This document shows, piece after piece, positions 28,820-38,577 of a DNA stretch of 64,000 nucleotides. The stretch spans positions 58,079-122,078 of the forward strand of contig JAJSDU010000003.1 of assembly GCA_028577615.1 (NCBI GenBank). The letters are read 5' to 3'. Position 1 is the stretch's first letter. Each line of letters opens with the position of its first letter. The position numbers and the translations under genes were made by a program. The notes under the pieces are model-generated. The model had not been told where the DNA came from, searched no databases, and was given only the letters and a program-made list of their open reading frames with translations. The DNA is from Nitrosomonas sp. GTDB lineage: Bacteria > Pseudomonadota > Gammaproteobacteria > Burkholderiales > Nitrosomonadaceae.

Positions 28820-29524
28820 TCAGGGTTGATTTTCAGTATCTGACGAACGGGCAGAATTAGCGTTACGGCAAAAAATCAGATCCCGGACAATATGACCGAG
28901 CTTGATGCCGCGCTGTTCAAATTTGGTCACCGGGCGATAATCCGGGCGCTCGGCATAGTCTGGACTGGTATTGCTGAGCAACGGTTCAGCGGACAATACC
29001 GCGAGGATTTGCTGTGCATATTCTTCCCAGTCTGTTGCGATATGAATATAGGCGCCGGGTTTCAGGTGCGTGCACAATTGTGAAATAAATGCCGGCTGGA
29101 TTAGCCGGCGCTTATGATGGCGAGCCTTCGGCCAGGGGTCAGGAAAGAAGATATGCACACCATCAAGCGATCCGGGCAACAGCATGTGACGTATGATTTC
29201 TACAGCATCATGCTGAATAATACGCAAGTTGGCAAGCTGTCGTGTCTCGATCTGATTGAGCAAACTGCCAATGCCGGGTGTGTGCACTTCAATGGCCAGA
29301 TAATCGGATTCCGGATGCATCTGAGCAATAGTTGCCGTGGTTTCACCCATGCCGGAGCCGATTTCAAGAATCTTGGGCGCTTTCCGACCAAAAACCGATT
29401 CCAGGCTGATCCGTTCCGTACAGAACGGGATGCCGTACCTGGATTTCAGACGTTCACAGGCGCTGCGCTGTGCGTTGGAAATTCTTCCCTGACGCAGGAC
29501 AAAACTGCGTATGGCGTGTGTCAT
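28820..29524 (-). CDS. trmB: tRNA (guanine-N7-)-methyltransferase
   Basis: A 234-residue SAM-dependent enzyme that makes m7G46 in tRNA. The SAM site EIGSGMGETTATIA is followed by DYLAIEVHTPGIGSLL and the family signature HIFFPDPWPKARHHKRRL, with the catalytic Asp region. The C-terminal half has the typical ATDWEEYA stretch and a T-x-F-E-x-R-G motif (TKFEQRGIKLGH). It lies 17 bases after thiG on the same strand, so it is the last gene of a thiS-thiG-trmB unit, an arrangement known in several betaproteobacteria. Confidence 0.95.
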   Translation of the reverse strand: MTHAIRSFVLRQGRISNAQRSACERLKSRYGIPFCTERISLESVFGRKAPKILEIGSGMGETTATIAQMHPESDYLAIEVHTPGIGSLLNQIETRQLANLRIIQHDAVEIIRHMLLPGSLDGVHIFFPDPWPKARHHKRRLIQPAFISQLCTHLKPGAYIHIATDWEEYAQQILAVLSAEPLLSNTSPDYAERPDYRPVTKFEQRGIKLGHIVRDLIFCRNANSARSSDTENQP

Positions 29525-29541
29525 AAAACGGAGACGATTTT

Positions 29542-30342
29542 TTAGTGTTGCAGCGTGTTTGTGCTGGCGATAACACCTTCCACAGGTGAACTGGGGCTAG
29601 CGATATATATCTTTCTGGCCATGCGTCCCGCCAGATAAGCTTCCCGTCCTGCTTCAACCGCTTTGCGCATTGCTGAGGCCATCAGAACAGGATTTTTTGC
29701 TGCTGCGATGGCCGTGTTCATTAATACACCGTCGCAGCCAAGCTCAAGCGCGATGGCGGCATCTGATGCCGTGCCTACGCCCGCATCAACCAGCACGGGC
29801 ACTTTTGCATTTTCGATAATAATCTGCAAATTCCATGGATTCAGAATGCCCATACCGGAACCGATCAACGAAGCCAGAGGCATGATCGCTACACAGCCAA
29901 TTTCCTCGAGCTGTTTTGCGGCAATAGGATCGTCCGAGGTATAAACCATCACATCAAAACCTTCCTTGACCAAAGTCTCGGCGGCCTTGAGTGTTTCAAC
30001 CATGTTCGGGAAGAGCGTCCTGGGATCGCCCAATACCTCTAGTTTGACCAGTTTGTGTCCATCGAGCAGTTCGCGCGCCAGATGCAGCGTGCGTACCGCA
30101 TCGTCCACCGTGTAACAGCCGGCTGTATTGGGCAGCAACGTATATTTCGACGGCGGCACGCTGTCCAGCAGGTTCGGCGCATCAGCATTCTGTCCAATAT
30201 TGGTGCGACGGATTGCAACTGTCACAATCTCTGCGCCGCTGGCTTCAATGGCGGCGCGCGTCTGCGTAAAATCTTTATACTTACCCGTACCGACCAGTAA
30301 CCGCGAAGAATAGGCTTTACCGGCAATGACAAAATTGTCCAT
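29542..30342 (-). CDS. thiG: Thiazole synthase
   Basis: A 266-residue cytoplasmic enzyme that forms the thiazole phosphate of thiamine from deoxyxylulose-5-phosphate, dehydroglycine and ThiS thiocarboxylate. Recognisable blocks are the start [43 protein letters not shown] and [19 protein letters not shown], and the late [10 protein letters not shown]. The ATG at 30342 fits the family; the frame is open further upstream to overlap thiS, but that part is not conserved. It follows thiS by 28 bases. Confidence 0.95.
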   Translation of the reverse strand: MDNFVIAGKAYSSRLLVGTGKYKDFTQTRAAIEASGAEIVTVAIRRTNIGQNADAPNLLDSVPPSKYTLLPNTAGCYTVDDAVRTLHLARELLDGHKLVKLEVLGDPRTLFPNMVETLKAAETLVKEGFDVMVYTSDDPIAAKQLEEIGCVAIMPLASLIGSGMGILNPWNLQIIIENAKVPVLVDAGVGTASDAAIALELGCDGVLMNTAIAAAKNPVLMASAMRKAVEAGREAYLAGRMARKIYIASPSSPVEGVIASTNTLQH

Positions 30343-30370
30343 TTTTATTTCTTGAGATAATTTGAAAAAA

Positions 30371-30574
30371 TCAACCACCACCAACCGCTACGACAACTTC
30401 AAGATGATCACCATCAGCCAGATATTGCTCAGCGTATTGACTGCGCGGCACAATTTCGCCGTTGCGTTCTATGGCGATACGTTTTCCCTGTAAATTATTC
30501 TGATCAATAAGTTGTTCTATGTTAATGGGATGGGGAAGCTGTCGAACTTCACCGTTGATCGTAAGCTGTATCAT
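30371..30574 (-). CDS. thiS: Sulfur carrier protein ThiS
   Basis: A 67-residue ubiquitin-fold protein that carries sulfur as a C-terminal thiocarboxylate to ThiG. It begins MIQLTINGE and ends VVVAVGGG with the required terminal Gly-Gly. The middle reads [14 protein letters not shown], typical of ThiS. The start at 30574 fits the family; an open frame 22 codons upstream is not supported. No TPP riboswitch-like sequence is visible upstream. Confidence 0.93.
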   Translation of the reverse strand: MIQLTINGEVRQLPHPINIEQLIDQNNLQGKRIAIERNGEIVPRSQYAEQYLADGDHLEVVVAVGGG

Positions 30575-30781
30575 GAGAAGACCTGTTTCGGATATTTCGT
30601 TAAGCAGCTTTTCGCGCTCGTTCTGTAGAAGTAGGCACACATTTTATCATGCGGGCACGGTGCAGTGGAAATGCGTGCATAGCATATTTTTTATTCAGTC
30701 TGCATTCATGTTTATCTGCGTATAGTCAATCTGCCAGATATATCGAATCTGGAACTGTTATCCGGAATATGGAGGTTTCTC

Positions 30782-31168
30782 ATGAAAGCGAGTATTAAAA
30801 GCAAAACAAGCGAAAATATCTTTCTGACGATACTGCTTGGTCTGGTGCTTGCATTGCCGGTTGCGGCTGAAGCCGGCAGGTGTCATCATCGCTCCAGCCA
30901 TACGCATTATCATTTTCATGACGGTTACGGACACTCACACTACCGCCATCATCCAAAAAGATACAAACATAAGCGTCATCATGGCGGCTATAACCGGATT
31001 TATAATCCGCCACAATATTACTACAATCAACCGTATTACCCGCCGCAACCGAGGTATAGCTATGGCCGCAGCCATAACGTTTATTCACCTGCGCCTGTTT
31101 ACGGCTATCCACCTAACAGAATGATAGGTATCAGTACCGGAAACGGCAGCTTTATGTTACGCTATTGA
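30782..31168 (+). CDS. Histidine/tyrosine-rich exported protein, unknown function
   Basis: A 128-residue protein with a signal peptide (hydrophobic core IFLTILLGLVLALPVAAEA, cleavage likely after AEA). The mature part is unusually rich in His in its first half (HHRSSHTHYHFHDGYGHSHYRHH, shown only in part by its first residues) and in Tyr/Pro in its second half (YYYNQPYYPP). It has no recognisable fold. His clusters of this type suggest periplasmic or surface metal binding, which is an inference. The start is strong, with TGGAGG seven bases upstream. It is followed on the same strand by a PepSY protein and a two-component system. Confidence 0.75.
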   Translation: MKASIKSKTSENIFLTILLGLVLALPVAAEAGRCHHRSSHTHYHFHDGYGHSHYRHHPKRYKHKRHHGGYNRIYNPPQYYYNQPYYPPQPRYSYGRSHNVYSPAPVYGYPPNRMIGISTGNGSFMLRY

Positions 31169-31429
31169 TTGGAAGCGAGCCGGTGGTGGTTGGGATTTTA
31201 CAATCACATTACCGGTTCATGCATTGCCGGCTTATGGCTCTATCTTATTCTGCCGCGCTTCAAAATCCGGCGTCAATACCGCTTCCTGCCAGCTGGCGGT
31301 TGATTGAAGGGTTTTGGTGAATTATAAAAAAACGGATGCTGAGGCGCCGACGTATATATTTTATGGTTTCAAGTTCGTGGTTCACAGCCCTGTGAGCGCT
31401 TGCCTGCCGAGATACAAAGCAGTTTGTTC

Positions 31430-31729
31430 ATGAATATACTGTCTATTTTTCTTAATTCCTTCTTGGTCGCACTGTTGCTACTGATTTTCCCTGTTCACGC
31501 ATTGGCTATCGGAGAAGGGCCGGGCGCACATCATTATCAAGTCGCGAATCAGCGCGGCGCCATTTCGCAACGTAAAGCAATAGCCATTGCACAAAGCTAT
31601 ATTCAGGGCCGCGTTCTCGACATCAGACAGCATAATGGTATTTATCGCGTCAAGATTTTAAGCGAGAGAGGATCGATTCATATCGTGCAGGTCAACGCGA
31701 GTGACGGTGAAATCATTACCGGTCATTGA
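31430..31729 (+). CDS. PepSY domain exported protein
   Basis: About 99 residues. A signal peptide with core LNSFLVALLLLIFPVHALA is followed by a single PepSY-like domain: ISQRKAIAIAQSYIQGRVLDIRQ, then YRVKILSERGSIHIVQVNASDGEI. PepSY domains are small periplasmic modules often encoded beside two-component systems and thought to modulate proteases or sensors. The ATG at 31430 opens directly on the signal peptide; the frame continues 10 codons upstream without a signal-like sequence. It lies 10 bases before the response regulator gene, so the three genes are probably one unit. Confidence 0.8.
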   Translation: MNILSIFLNSFLVALLLLIFPVHALAIGEGPGAHHYQVANQRGAISQRKAIAIAQSYIQGRVLDIRQHNGIYRVKILSERGSIHIVQVNASDGEIITGH

Positions 31730-31739
31730 TTGAAAAAGT

Positions 31740-32426
31740 ATGCGCATACTGGTCATTGAAGATGAAATAAAACTGCAGACGCAGATACGCCAGAAACTGG
31801 AGTCTGAAGGCTTTATGGTCGATACCTGCGGCGACGGGAAAGAAGGGTTGTATATTGCCGACGAATATCCGCTGGATGCGGCAGTCATTGATATTGGCCT
31901 GCCCGGTATTTCCGGGCTGGATGTGATTAAGACCTTGCGTGAGCGTGGCAGCTTGCTGCCGATTCTCATTCTGACCGCACGGGATAGCTGGCAGGATAAA
32001 GTCAGGGGGCTTGAGATCGGCGCTGATGATTATTTAACCAAGCCATTTCAGGTTGAAGAACTGCTGGCGAGAATCAAGGCATTGCTGCGTCGTGCTACGG
32101 GCATACCGGGTACGGTTATCAAGTGCGGCCCGATTATGATCAATGTTTCCGCGCAACAGGTAACCGTCAATGGCCATCGTGTTGACTTGACAAGTTTTGA
32201 GTATCGCCTGCTTGAACATCTCATCAGGCACCAGGGCGAGGTGCAGTCCAAACGGGTATTGACGGATTATCTTTATCCGCATGATGAAGACCGCGACAGC
32301 AATGTACTTGAAGTCATGGTGGGTCGTTTACGGCGCAAGCTCGATCCGCAGGGTGATCTGAATCCTATTGAAACGTTGCGTGGACGCGGATATCGCTTTA
32401 CGATTGCATGTGAAAAAGCGCAATGA
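31740..32426 (+). CDS. OmpR/PhoP-family response regulator
   Basis: A 228-residue DNA-binding regulator. The receiver domain (1-115) has the acidic pocket E7/D8, phosphorylation site Asp51 in VIDIGLPG, the conserved T in ILTARDSW and Lys in DYLTKPF. The winged-helix domain (about 130-225) includes LTSFEYRLLEHLI and VMVGRLRRKLDP, ending TLRGRGYRF. It most resembles PhoP/QseB-type regulators. Its stop overlaps the start of the histidine kinase gene by four bases (ATGA). Target genes are not known; the PepSY and His-rich genes upstream are candidates by position. Confidence 0.92.
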   Translation: MRILVIEDEIKLQTQIRQKLESEGFMVDTCGDGKEGLYIADEYPLDAAVIDIGLPGISGLDVIKTLRERGSLLPILILTARDSWQDKVRGLEIGADDYLTKPFQVEELLARIKALLRRATGIPGTVIKCGPIMINVSAQQVTVNGHRVDLTSFEYRLLEHLIRHQGEVQSKRVLTDYLYPHDEDRDSNVLEVMVGRLRRKLDPQGDLNPIETLRGRGYRFTIACEKAQ

Positions 32427-33760
32427 TGTCGCTTAACAAGCGTATTCTATTGAGCGCCACACTGGTTCTTTTGTTTTTTATCGTCGGTATCGCGCTGGCG
32501 CTGGATCGGGCGTTTCATGACAGTGCGCGTCTTGGTGTTCAGGATCGCATGCTGGCAAGAGTATTGATGCTCATGGGCGATGCGGAGGTTGATGAAGATG
32601 GAAGGCTTGAGATGCCGACCAACCTGCTCGATACTGAATTCAGCCGTCCCAATGCGGGTACCTACGCCTATATTATCGATCAGTCGAGGACCATAATCTG
32701 GCAATCGACATCGGCATTGAATAAAAAATTCCCTGAATTGATACTGCTTGACAAAGGCATTAGAGACTTCGGGCAAATCGATATTAACGGCCAGACCTGC
32801 TTTATTTACCGTTACGGCGTGGCATGGGCCACGGAAGCGGGAAATTATCCATTGACTTTTAATGTCATTACCGATACGGCGTTATTCGATGCGCAGATTG
32901 AGCGCTATCGTGAAGATCTCTGGGGCTGGCTGAGTGTAATGACCGTATTGCTGCTCATTACGCAAATGCTGGTATTGCGCTGGGGGCTGCAGCCGCTGCG
33001 CAGGGTATCATCCGAATTATCAGCCATCGAATCAGGGGCGCAGGAGAATGTCAATGGAGTATACCCCAGTGAATTGAAGCTGTTGACTGACAGCATCAAT
33101 TCACTGATCAATCACGAACGGAAGCAACAAAAACGCTATCGTAATGGTCTGGCTGACCTGGCGCACAGTCTGAAAACACCTCTGGCCGTCCTGCAGGGAG
33201 CGGCCACGACTGGAAATAACGAGCAGGATAAGGAAAAAACCATACGCGAGCAAATCGAACGTATGGATAATATCATTCAGTATCAGCTCAGGCGGGCGGC
33301 GACAGCAGGCAGTTCTCCGGGTATGCGGCTGGTCAGGCTTTACACGATTGCCGATCGCATTGTCAAAACGGTACGGAAGGCATATCACGACAAGGATCCG
33401 GAAATTTCCATGGATATTGACCAGGCAATCAGTTTGCGTATTGACGAAGGTGATCTCATGGAATTGCTCGGTAATCTCGTTGACAATGCCTTTAAGTGGT
33501 GTGACCGGTTGATTGTGATATCAGCGCGGCAGCACCAGGATCATGTGCTGATTCAGGTTAGAGACGATGGGCCTGGCATCCGGGAGAATGAAATAACCCG
33601 GATACTCGAGCGCGGTGTACGCGCAGACCAGTCCATTCCGGGGCACGGCATCGGCCTTGCGATTGTGCGCGATATCATTCAGGTTTATGGCGGTAATTTG
33701 TTTATAGAAAAAAATCAGCCGGTGGGTACGTGCGTTACGATTTCTTTAAATAACAGATAG
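32423..33760 (+). CDS. PhoQ-like sensor histidine kinase
   Basis: A 445-residue membrane kinase. TM1 is at about 7-27, a periplasmic sensor loop covers about 28-168, and TM2 is at about 170-190. A HAMP-like linker is followed by the H-box LADLAHSLKTPLAVL with the phospho-acceptor His248. The ATPase domain has the N-box LLGNLVDNAFKWC, the G1 box VRDDGPGI and the G2 box GHGIGLAIV. The HSLKTPL form of the H-box is typical of the PhoQ group, which senses divalent cations or periplasmic conditions; the ligand here is unknown. It is translationally coupled to the regulator gene. Confidence 0.92.
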   Translation: MMSLNKRILLSATLVLLFFIVGIALALDRAFHDSARLGVQDRMLARVLMLMGDAEVDEDGRLEMPTNLLDTEFSRPNAGTYAYIIDQSRTIIWQSTSALNKKFPELILLDKGIRDFGQIDINGQTCFIYRYGVAWATEAGNYPLTFNVITDTALFDAQIERYREDLWGWLSVMTVLLLITQMLVLRWGLQPLRRVSSELSAIESGAQENVNGVYPSELKLLTDSINSLINHERKQQKRYRNGLADLAHSLKTPLAVLQGAATTGNNEQDKEKTIREQIERMDNIIQYQLRRAATAGSSPGMRLVRLYTIADRIVKTVRKAYHDKDPEISMDIDQAISLRIDEGDLMELLGNLVDNAFKWCDRLIVISARQHQDHVLIQVRDDGPGIRENEITRILERGVRADQSIPGHGIGLAIVRDIIQVYGGNLFIEKNQPVGTCVTISLNNR

Positions 33761-33780
33761 AGACCAGAGGTATACGGCTT

Positions 33781-36700
33781 TTGAAAGACTGTTTTGCTTT
33801 TTTATCGACCGATGCGGAAAAAGGGAAGAATCCGGCATCAGTTTATTTCACGATTTTATTCTCTGCATGCATTGTTGCATTCACTTTATTTTTTCATGCT
33901 GTTTCAGCGGCCGAAACAACGGATGTATATCGGACAACCGAAATTTCGCTAACGGATAATCGCAATAAATTCGACGCGACATTAAAAAATATCGAAGAGC
34001 GTATTGCCGCGCTGAAAAAAATTGATGCATTGAACGAAACCCAGCAATCCGAGTTGTCATCGTTAATTCAGGCGCAGGATTTTGTTCGGAAAGGCATGGA
34101 ATCTGTTGATCGGTCGATGCATTACATCCGGTCAGCACAGATTGCCCCGCAGCAATTGAAAGCCTTTGAGCAAACACTTGAAGCGCCATTGCAGAATGAA
34201 GAACTGAAGCCGGAAGATATTGATGAGCAGCAGCCACTCGAGAATGTAGAAGCCCAGTACGGGGTTATCAAAAAAGAACTTTCGGTTGCGCAAAAATACC
34301 GCACTGATACCGAACAGGAAATCGCCCGGCGTAGTGAACGGCAACCGAAACTGCAGGAGGAACAATCGCTGGCGCAGAAACGGATCGATGAATTGACTCA
34401 AGCTGCAGCTGTGACAGCGCCTGACCAATCGGCTGATCTATTGAAGGAAACACAGGGCATCGCAAAAACAGCGGAACTCGATTATTTGAATCAGCTGATT
34501 CAGGAACTGGAACTGGAAGACAACTATTACAATCAGCAGCGCGAACTGTTGCGGGCGCAACGTCACTTTGCTGAACGTAAAGTGTTGATTGCGGAGCGCA
34601 ATAATAACGTTTTTGAGCAAATCATCAATAAACTGCGATCCGAAGCCGCCGCACGCGCCAAGGAAATTGCCGACACCGCCAGCCAGGCGGCTGACACCGA
34701 ACATCCTCTGGTGCGCGCGATCATGGAAGAAAACAAACTGTTAGCGGCGGAATTGGAGCAGATAACCGTCGACAGCGCCGCACTCAGCGAAGAAAAAAAA
34801 TCACTTGGCCAGTCATTGACATCAATTCAGCGTAATTATGACCGTGTCCGCGAAAAAATCGCGCAGACGGGATTGACCAATGCGATTGGACTGAAACTGC
34901 GCAACGATCGTAAGCAGTTGCCGGATATCAGTCTGCATGAAAAGAAAATAAAACTGCGTAATCTTGAAATCAATCGTGTACAGCTCAGGCGTATCGAACT
35001 CGAGGACCGGTTGCTGGAAAGAGTTGATCTGAACGAGGAAGTCCGGCGCCGCATGGAAGAAGCCAGGATAACATTGGATGAGGAAGAAGCAGCAAAGCTG
35101 CTACCCGTCATGCATCAGGCATTGCTGAAGCAGAAGGATGATTATCTGGACGAATTGATCAATGCCTATGATGTTTATTTCGAGAAAAAACTGTATCCCC
35201 TGCTCGAGAAAGAACAGAAATTAATCACCCTGGTCAGGGATTACAAGGATTTTATCGATACCCGTATCCTGTGGATACAAAGCGCGCCCATGATTCAGTT
35301 GCAGGATATCGAACGCTTGGGCGCTGCTGTAGCCTGGCTGCTCGATCCGGAGTCCTGGATAACGACCGTTTCGCTTTTAAGCCGTGACCTGGATGGCAAT
35401 ATGTTGATTATCCTGCCACTGCTGTTTGCTGTCGCCGCACTGCTGTTCATGCAGTACTATTTGAAGGAGAAATTATCTGCATTAGGGCGTTATGCCACCA
35501 AACTCAGCAAGGCCCGATTCATCGATACACTCTGGGCGGTTGTGGCTACCTTGCTTATGGCGCTTCCCTGGCCGTTGCTGATTTACCTGGTCAGCTGGCG
35601 CATTCAGCAGATGAATGCCGATTCGGCGTTTGTCAATGCGTTTGCGCTTGGATTCACCATGCTGGCTTATCTGCTTTTCGCTGGGCTGCTGTTGCGCCAC
35701 CTGTGTCGCAAGGATGGCCTGGGAGAATTACATTTCCGCTGGAAAGCTGAAAGCATGATGCTGATCAGACATCAACTGGCCTGGTTTTTGCCAGCCGCCT
35801 TACCGCTGGTTTTTGTTTTCGTTGTCACCATGGAGCAACCTACAGAAGCGCATCACGAGTCGCTGGGGCGTCTGATGTTTTTTGTTCTCATGGCGGTGAC
35901 GACAGTATTGATTTACCGATTGATGCATCCATCCAAAGGATTGTTGCGGAATTATCTGGAAAAAAATGACGAAGGCTGGATTAACCGGCTTTCCGGACTC
36001 TGGTTTCCGGTCCTGTTAATAACGCCTTTCGGCATGGCGGTCACAGCCGCAATCGGGTACATGTATACCGCCGGGCAGTTGTCATTGTTGATTATCCATT
36101 CAGTATTGCTTATTTTTGCAGTGATTATTGCGAGATCGCTGTTGATACGCTGGCTGAATATTGCACAGCGCAAGCTTGCCATTGAGCAGTGGCGCAGAAA
36201 GCTCGCTGCACAGGCTGAATCAACCCAGGGAGAGGAAAAAAGTCGGCCGTCCGACGCGAGTGAACAGATCTTCGTTGAAGAAGAAAGGCTCGATGTCGAG
36301 GCAATCAGTGCGCAAACCATGAAGTTGCTCAATACGGCCTACTGGTTCGCTATTGTTGTCGGGTTTGTGTTGATTTGGGCGGAGGTGCTGCCGGCATTCA
36401 CCATGCTCAACGACGTCGTGTTATGGAATACGGAAATCACCGGCAACGAAGGCGGCAAGGAAGTGAAGAGTCTGGTGCCAATTACTCTGGCCAGTCTGTT
36501 ACTTGCTGTCATCGTTTTTCTGATGACGTTTTTTATCAGTAATAATATTCCGGGATTGCTTGAGATTGCAATTCTGCAACGACTGCCTTTCACACCCAGC
36601 GGCCGCTATGCGATTGCCTCCATCGCACGTTACTTCATCATCATTATCGGCTTTGCGATGACATTTAATGCGCTGGGCATCGGTTGGTCCAAAGTCCAAT

Positions 36701-37311
36701 GGCTTGCGGCGGCGGTAACCGTTGGGCTCGGTTTCGGATTACAGGAAATTTTTGCCAATTTTGTTTCCGGTCTGATCATCCTGTTTGAACGGCCGATACG
36801 CGTCGGCGATATTGTTACGGTGGGCAACATCAGCGGCAAGGTGTCGCGTATCCAGATGCGCGCAACCACCATCATCGACTGGGACAGGAAAGAATTGATT
36901 ATTCCCAACAAGGAGTTCGTCACCGGCCAGGTGATCAACTGGTCACTGACCGACCCCATTCTGCGCATTGTCATTCCTGTCAATATCGTCTATGGATCAG
37001 ATACTAAACACGTCAACGAAATACTGCTATCTGTCGCAAAGAATCACCCCAATGTACTCAAAGACCCTGAGCCGAGTTCCCGTTTTGTAGCTTTTGGAGA
37101 GAGCGCGTTGAATTTCGAGCTGCGTGTTTTTATTCCCGATCCGGATCTACAGCTTGAGACACGTCATGATCTGTTGATGGAAATTGATCAGCGATTCCGT
37201 GAAGAAAAAATTGAAATTGCGTTTCCACATCAGGATATTCATATCAAAAGCGTACCTGATGAAATTTCGATCGTATCCAGATCGATAAATCCGGGGCTGG
37301 CCAAGGAATAA
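33781..37311 (+). CDS. MscK/KefA-type mechanosensitive channel
   Basis: A very large protein (1176 residues). A signal peptide (hydrophobic core YFTILFSACIVAFTLFF, cleavage near VSA) is followed by a periplasmic coiled-coil region to about residue 530. Next come around eleven transmembrane helices and the C-terminal MscS channel module: the pore helix region VGLGFGLQEIFANFVSG, then FERPIRVGDIVTVGNISG, then IIPNKEFVTGQVINWS. Such channels open under hypo-osmotic tension; MscK in E. coli also responds to K+. The start is a TTG with AGAGG ten bases upstream; the next in-frame ATG would lose the signal peptide. It follows the kinase gene by 20 bases. Confidence 0.9.
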   Translation: MKDCFAFLSTDAEKGKNPASVYFTILFSACIVAFTLFFHAVSAAETTDVYRTTEISLTDNRNKFDATLKNIEERIAALKKIDALNETQQSELSSLIQAQDFVRKGMESVDRSMHYIRSAQIAPQQLKAFEQTLEAPLQNEELKPEDIDEQQPLENVEAQYGVIKKELSVAQKYRTDTEQEIARRSERQPKLQEEQSLAQKRIDELTQAAAVTAPDQSADLLKETQGIAKTAELDYLNQLIQELELEDNYYNQQRELLRAQRHFAERKVLIAERNNNVFEQIINKLRSEAAARAKEIADTASQAADTEHPLVRAIMEENKLLAAELEQITVDSAALSEEKKSLGQSLTSIQRNYDRVREKIAQTGLTNAIGLKLRNDRKQLPDISLHEKKIKLRNLEINRVQLRRIELEDRLLERVDLNEEVRRRMEEARITLDEEEAAKLLPVMHQALLKQKDDYLDELINAYDVYFEKKLYPLLEKEQKLITLVRDYKDFIDTRILWIQSAPMIQLQDIERLGAAVAWLLDPESWITTVSLLSRDLDGNMLIILPLLFAVAALLFMQYYLKEKLSALGRYATKLSKARFIDTLWAVVATLLMALPWPLLIYLVSWRIQQMNADSAFVNAFALGFTMLAYLLFAGLLLRHLCRKDGLGELHFRWKAESMMLIRHQLAWFLPAALPLVFVFVVTMEQPTEAHHESLGRLMFFVLMAVTTVLIYRLMHPSKGLLRNYLEKNDEGWINRLSGLWFPVLLITPFGMAVTAAIGYMYTAGQLSLLIIHSVLLIFAVIIARSLLIRWLNIAQRKLAIEQWRRKLAAQAESTQGEEKSRPSDASEQIFVEEERLDVEAISAQTMKLLNTAYWFAIVVGFVLIWAEVLPAFTMLNDVVLWNTEITGNEGGKEVKSLVPITLASLLLAVIVFLMTFFISNNIPGLLEIAILQRLPFTPSGRYAIASIARYFIIIIGFAMTFNALGIGWSKVQWLAAAVTVGLGFGLQEIFANFVSGLIILFERPIRVGDIVTVGNISGKVSRIQMRATTIIDWDRKELIIPNKEFVTGQVINWSLTDPILRIVIPVNIVYGSDTKHVNEILLSVAKNHPNVLKDPEPSSRFVAFGESALNFELRVFIPDPDLQLETRHDLLMEIDQRFREEKIEIAFPHQDIHIKSVPDEISIVSRSINPGLAKE

Positions 37312-37380
37312 AGAATATCGCAAGATTCATCCGGCCACGTTGCGGCGCGATGTAATTTTTGCAGGCCGGTGCTCTCAGTT

Positions 37381-38577
37381 TCAATTAACCAGTTCACGCA
37401 CAAAGTTAGGCAGCGCAAATACGCCGAGATGCGATTCGCCATTGTAATACTGCAGCCGGGTAAGTTCCCGTGTCTTGATGCGAGCGTTAATCTCGTCCGC
37501 AGTGAAATCCTTGGGATCAAGCCGCTCTGAACATACAGTAAGTGCCCAGAGCGCGCCATACAGTGGAATATACAAGGTATAGGGCCGTACAATCCGGAAA
37601 ACGCGGTTAAGACGCTGCGCAAGCGCGGCAACACGCTCGGGCTGCGCAGTTGGAGAGCCGATGTGCAGCGTCAATGCGCCCTCCGGTGTGAGCGCTTTAC
37701 GGCATTGTTTGAAAAAGTCCTCTGAATAAAGCGCTGCGGCCGGGCCGATCGGATCGTTCAAATCCAGGACGATCAGATCGAATTTGTCCTGAGTATCGCG
37801 GACAAACCGCATGCCGTCATCCACGACGACACGCAGGCGGGGATTGTCGAATACGCCGTGATGGATTGCCTTGAAGTGTTCTTTGGCCACTGCGATGACG
37901 TCTTCGTCGATCTCAACCAGCGTGACCTGCTCGACTGAAGGATGTTTCAGCGCTTCTTCGGATGAACCGCCGTCCCCACCGCCGATAATCAATACTTTTT
38001 CCGGTGCGTCATGAGCGGTCAGCGCGGGATGAATCAGGTTTTCATGGTAGACAAATTCTTCCCGCTCTGAAGTCATATTGTAATCATCCAGACGGAAAAT
38101 CCTGCCATAGTGTGGTGTATCGAAAATGGCGATTTTCTGGTATTGCGTTCGCCATTCTCCAATACGGCGGCTTGCCTTGACATAAAAACCGATGGACGCA
38201 TTCAGCGGTTCAATGAGCATGTGTTCGCCGCGATCGATTGCGTGCCTGGAAATTTCAACTGGCTGGAAATACTCCACAACAGCATCAAACAATTGTTGTG
38301 CTTTGGCGCTGTTATCCGCGCTGTGATTGCAGACGTAAACATCAAGTGTCAAGCCATTGTTTTCAGGCCATGTGTGGATCGCAAGATGCGATTCGGCCAG
38401 AACCACCACGCCGGTGAAGCCCGAATCATCGAATTGCTTGAAGACCGCATCCATTATCGTCAATCCTGATGCGTTGACCATTTCGATGCATTGTTCCCTG
38501 AAACCGATGCTGTCCAACAGGCGCTGTGGATCACAGCGGCAACCGGTTAAATCGCCGATAAGATGCAGCCCGTTCAT
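37381..38577 (-). CDS. speDE: S-adenosylmethionine decarboxylase-spermidine synthase fusion
   Basis: A 398-residue fusion of two consecutive polyamine enzymes. Residues 1-115 are a prokaryotic AdoMet decarboxylase: self-cleavage between Glu62 and Ser63 in LAESHLAIHTWPE, catalytic His68 and Cys83, at the same positions as in the Thermotoga maritima enzyme. Residues about 125-398 are an aminopropyltransferase with FRLDDYNMTSEREEFVYHE, the dcAdoMet site LIIGGGDGGSSEE, and VLDLNDPIGPA carrying the acidic substrate contact. The order decarboxylase then transferase lets decarboxylated AdoMet pass to the second site. Autocleavage would leave the short beta chain separate. The polyamine product cannot be fixed from sequence alone. 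Confidence 0.92.
   Translation of the reverse strand: MNGLHLIGDLTGCRCDPQRLLDSIGFREQCIEMVNASGLTIMDAVFKQFDDSGFTGVVVLAESHLAIHTWPENNGLTLDVYVCNHSADNSAKAQQLFDAVVEYFQPVEISRHAIDRGEHMLIEPLNASIGFYVKASRRIGEWRTQYQKIAIFDTPHYGRIFRLDDYNMTSEREEFVYHENLIHPALTAHDAPEKVLIIGGGDGGSSEEALKHPSVEQVTLVEIDEDVIAVAKEHFKAIHHGVFDNPRLRVVVDDGMRFVRDTQDKFDLIVLDLNDPIGPAAALYSEDFFKQCRKALTPEGALTLHIGSPTAQPERVAALAQRLNRVFRIVRPYTLYIPLYGALWALTVCSERLDPKDFTADEINARIKTRELTRLQYYNGESHLGVFALPNFVRELVN

Noticed and set aside
28790-28830. Fur box upstream of the iron-binding protein gene
   Set aside because: GATAATTATT is present, but only about half of the 19-base consensus positions agree, and the region is AT-rich by chance.
30575-30780. TPP riboswitch before thiS
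   Set aside because: No conserved CUGAGA-type and related thi-box motifs are visible on the minus strand.
30900-31080. CRISPR or tandem repeat suspected in the CAT-rich stretch
   Set aside because: The repetition comes from His and Tyr codons of the exported protein; spacing and sequence are not regular.
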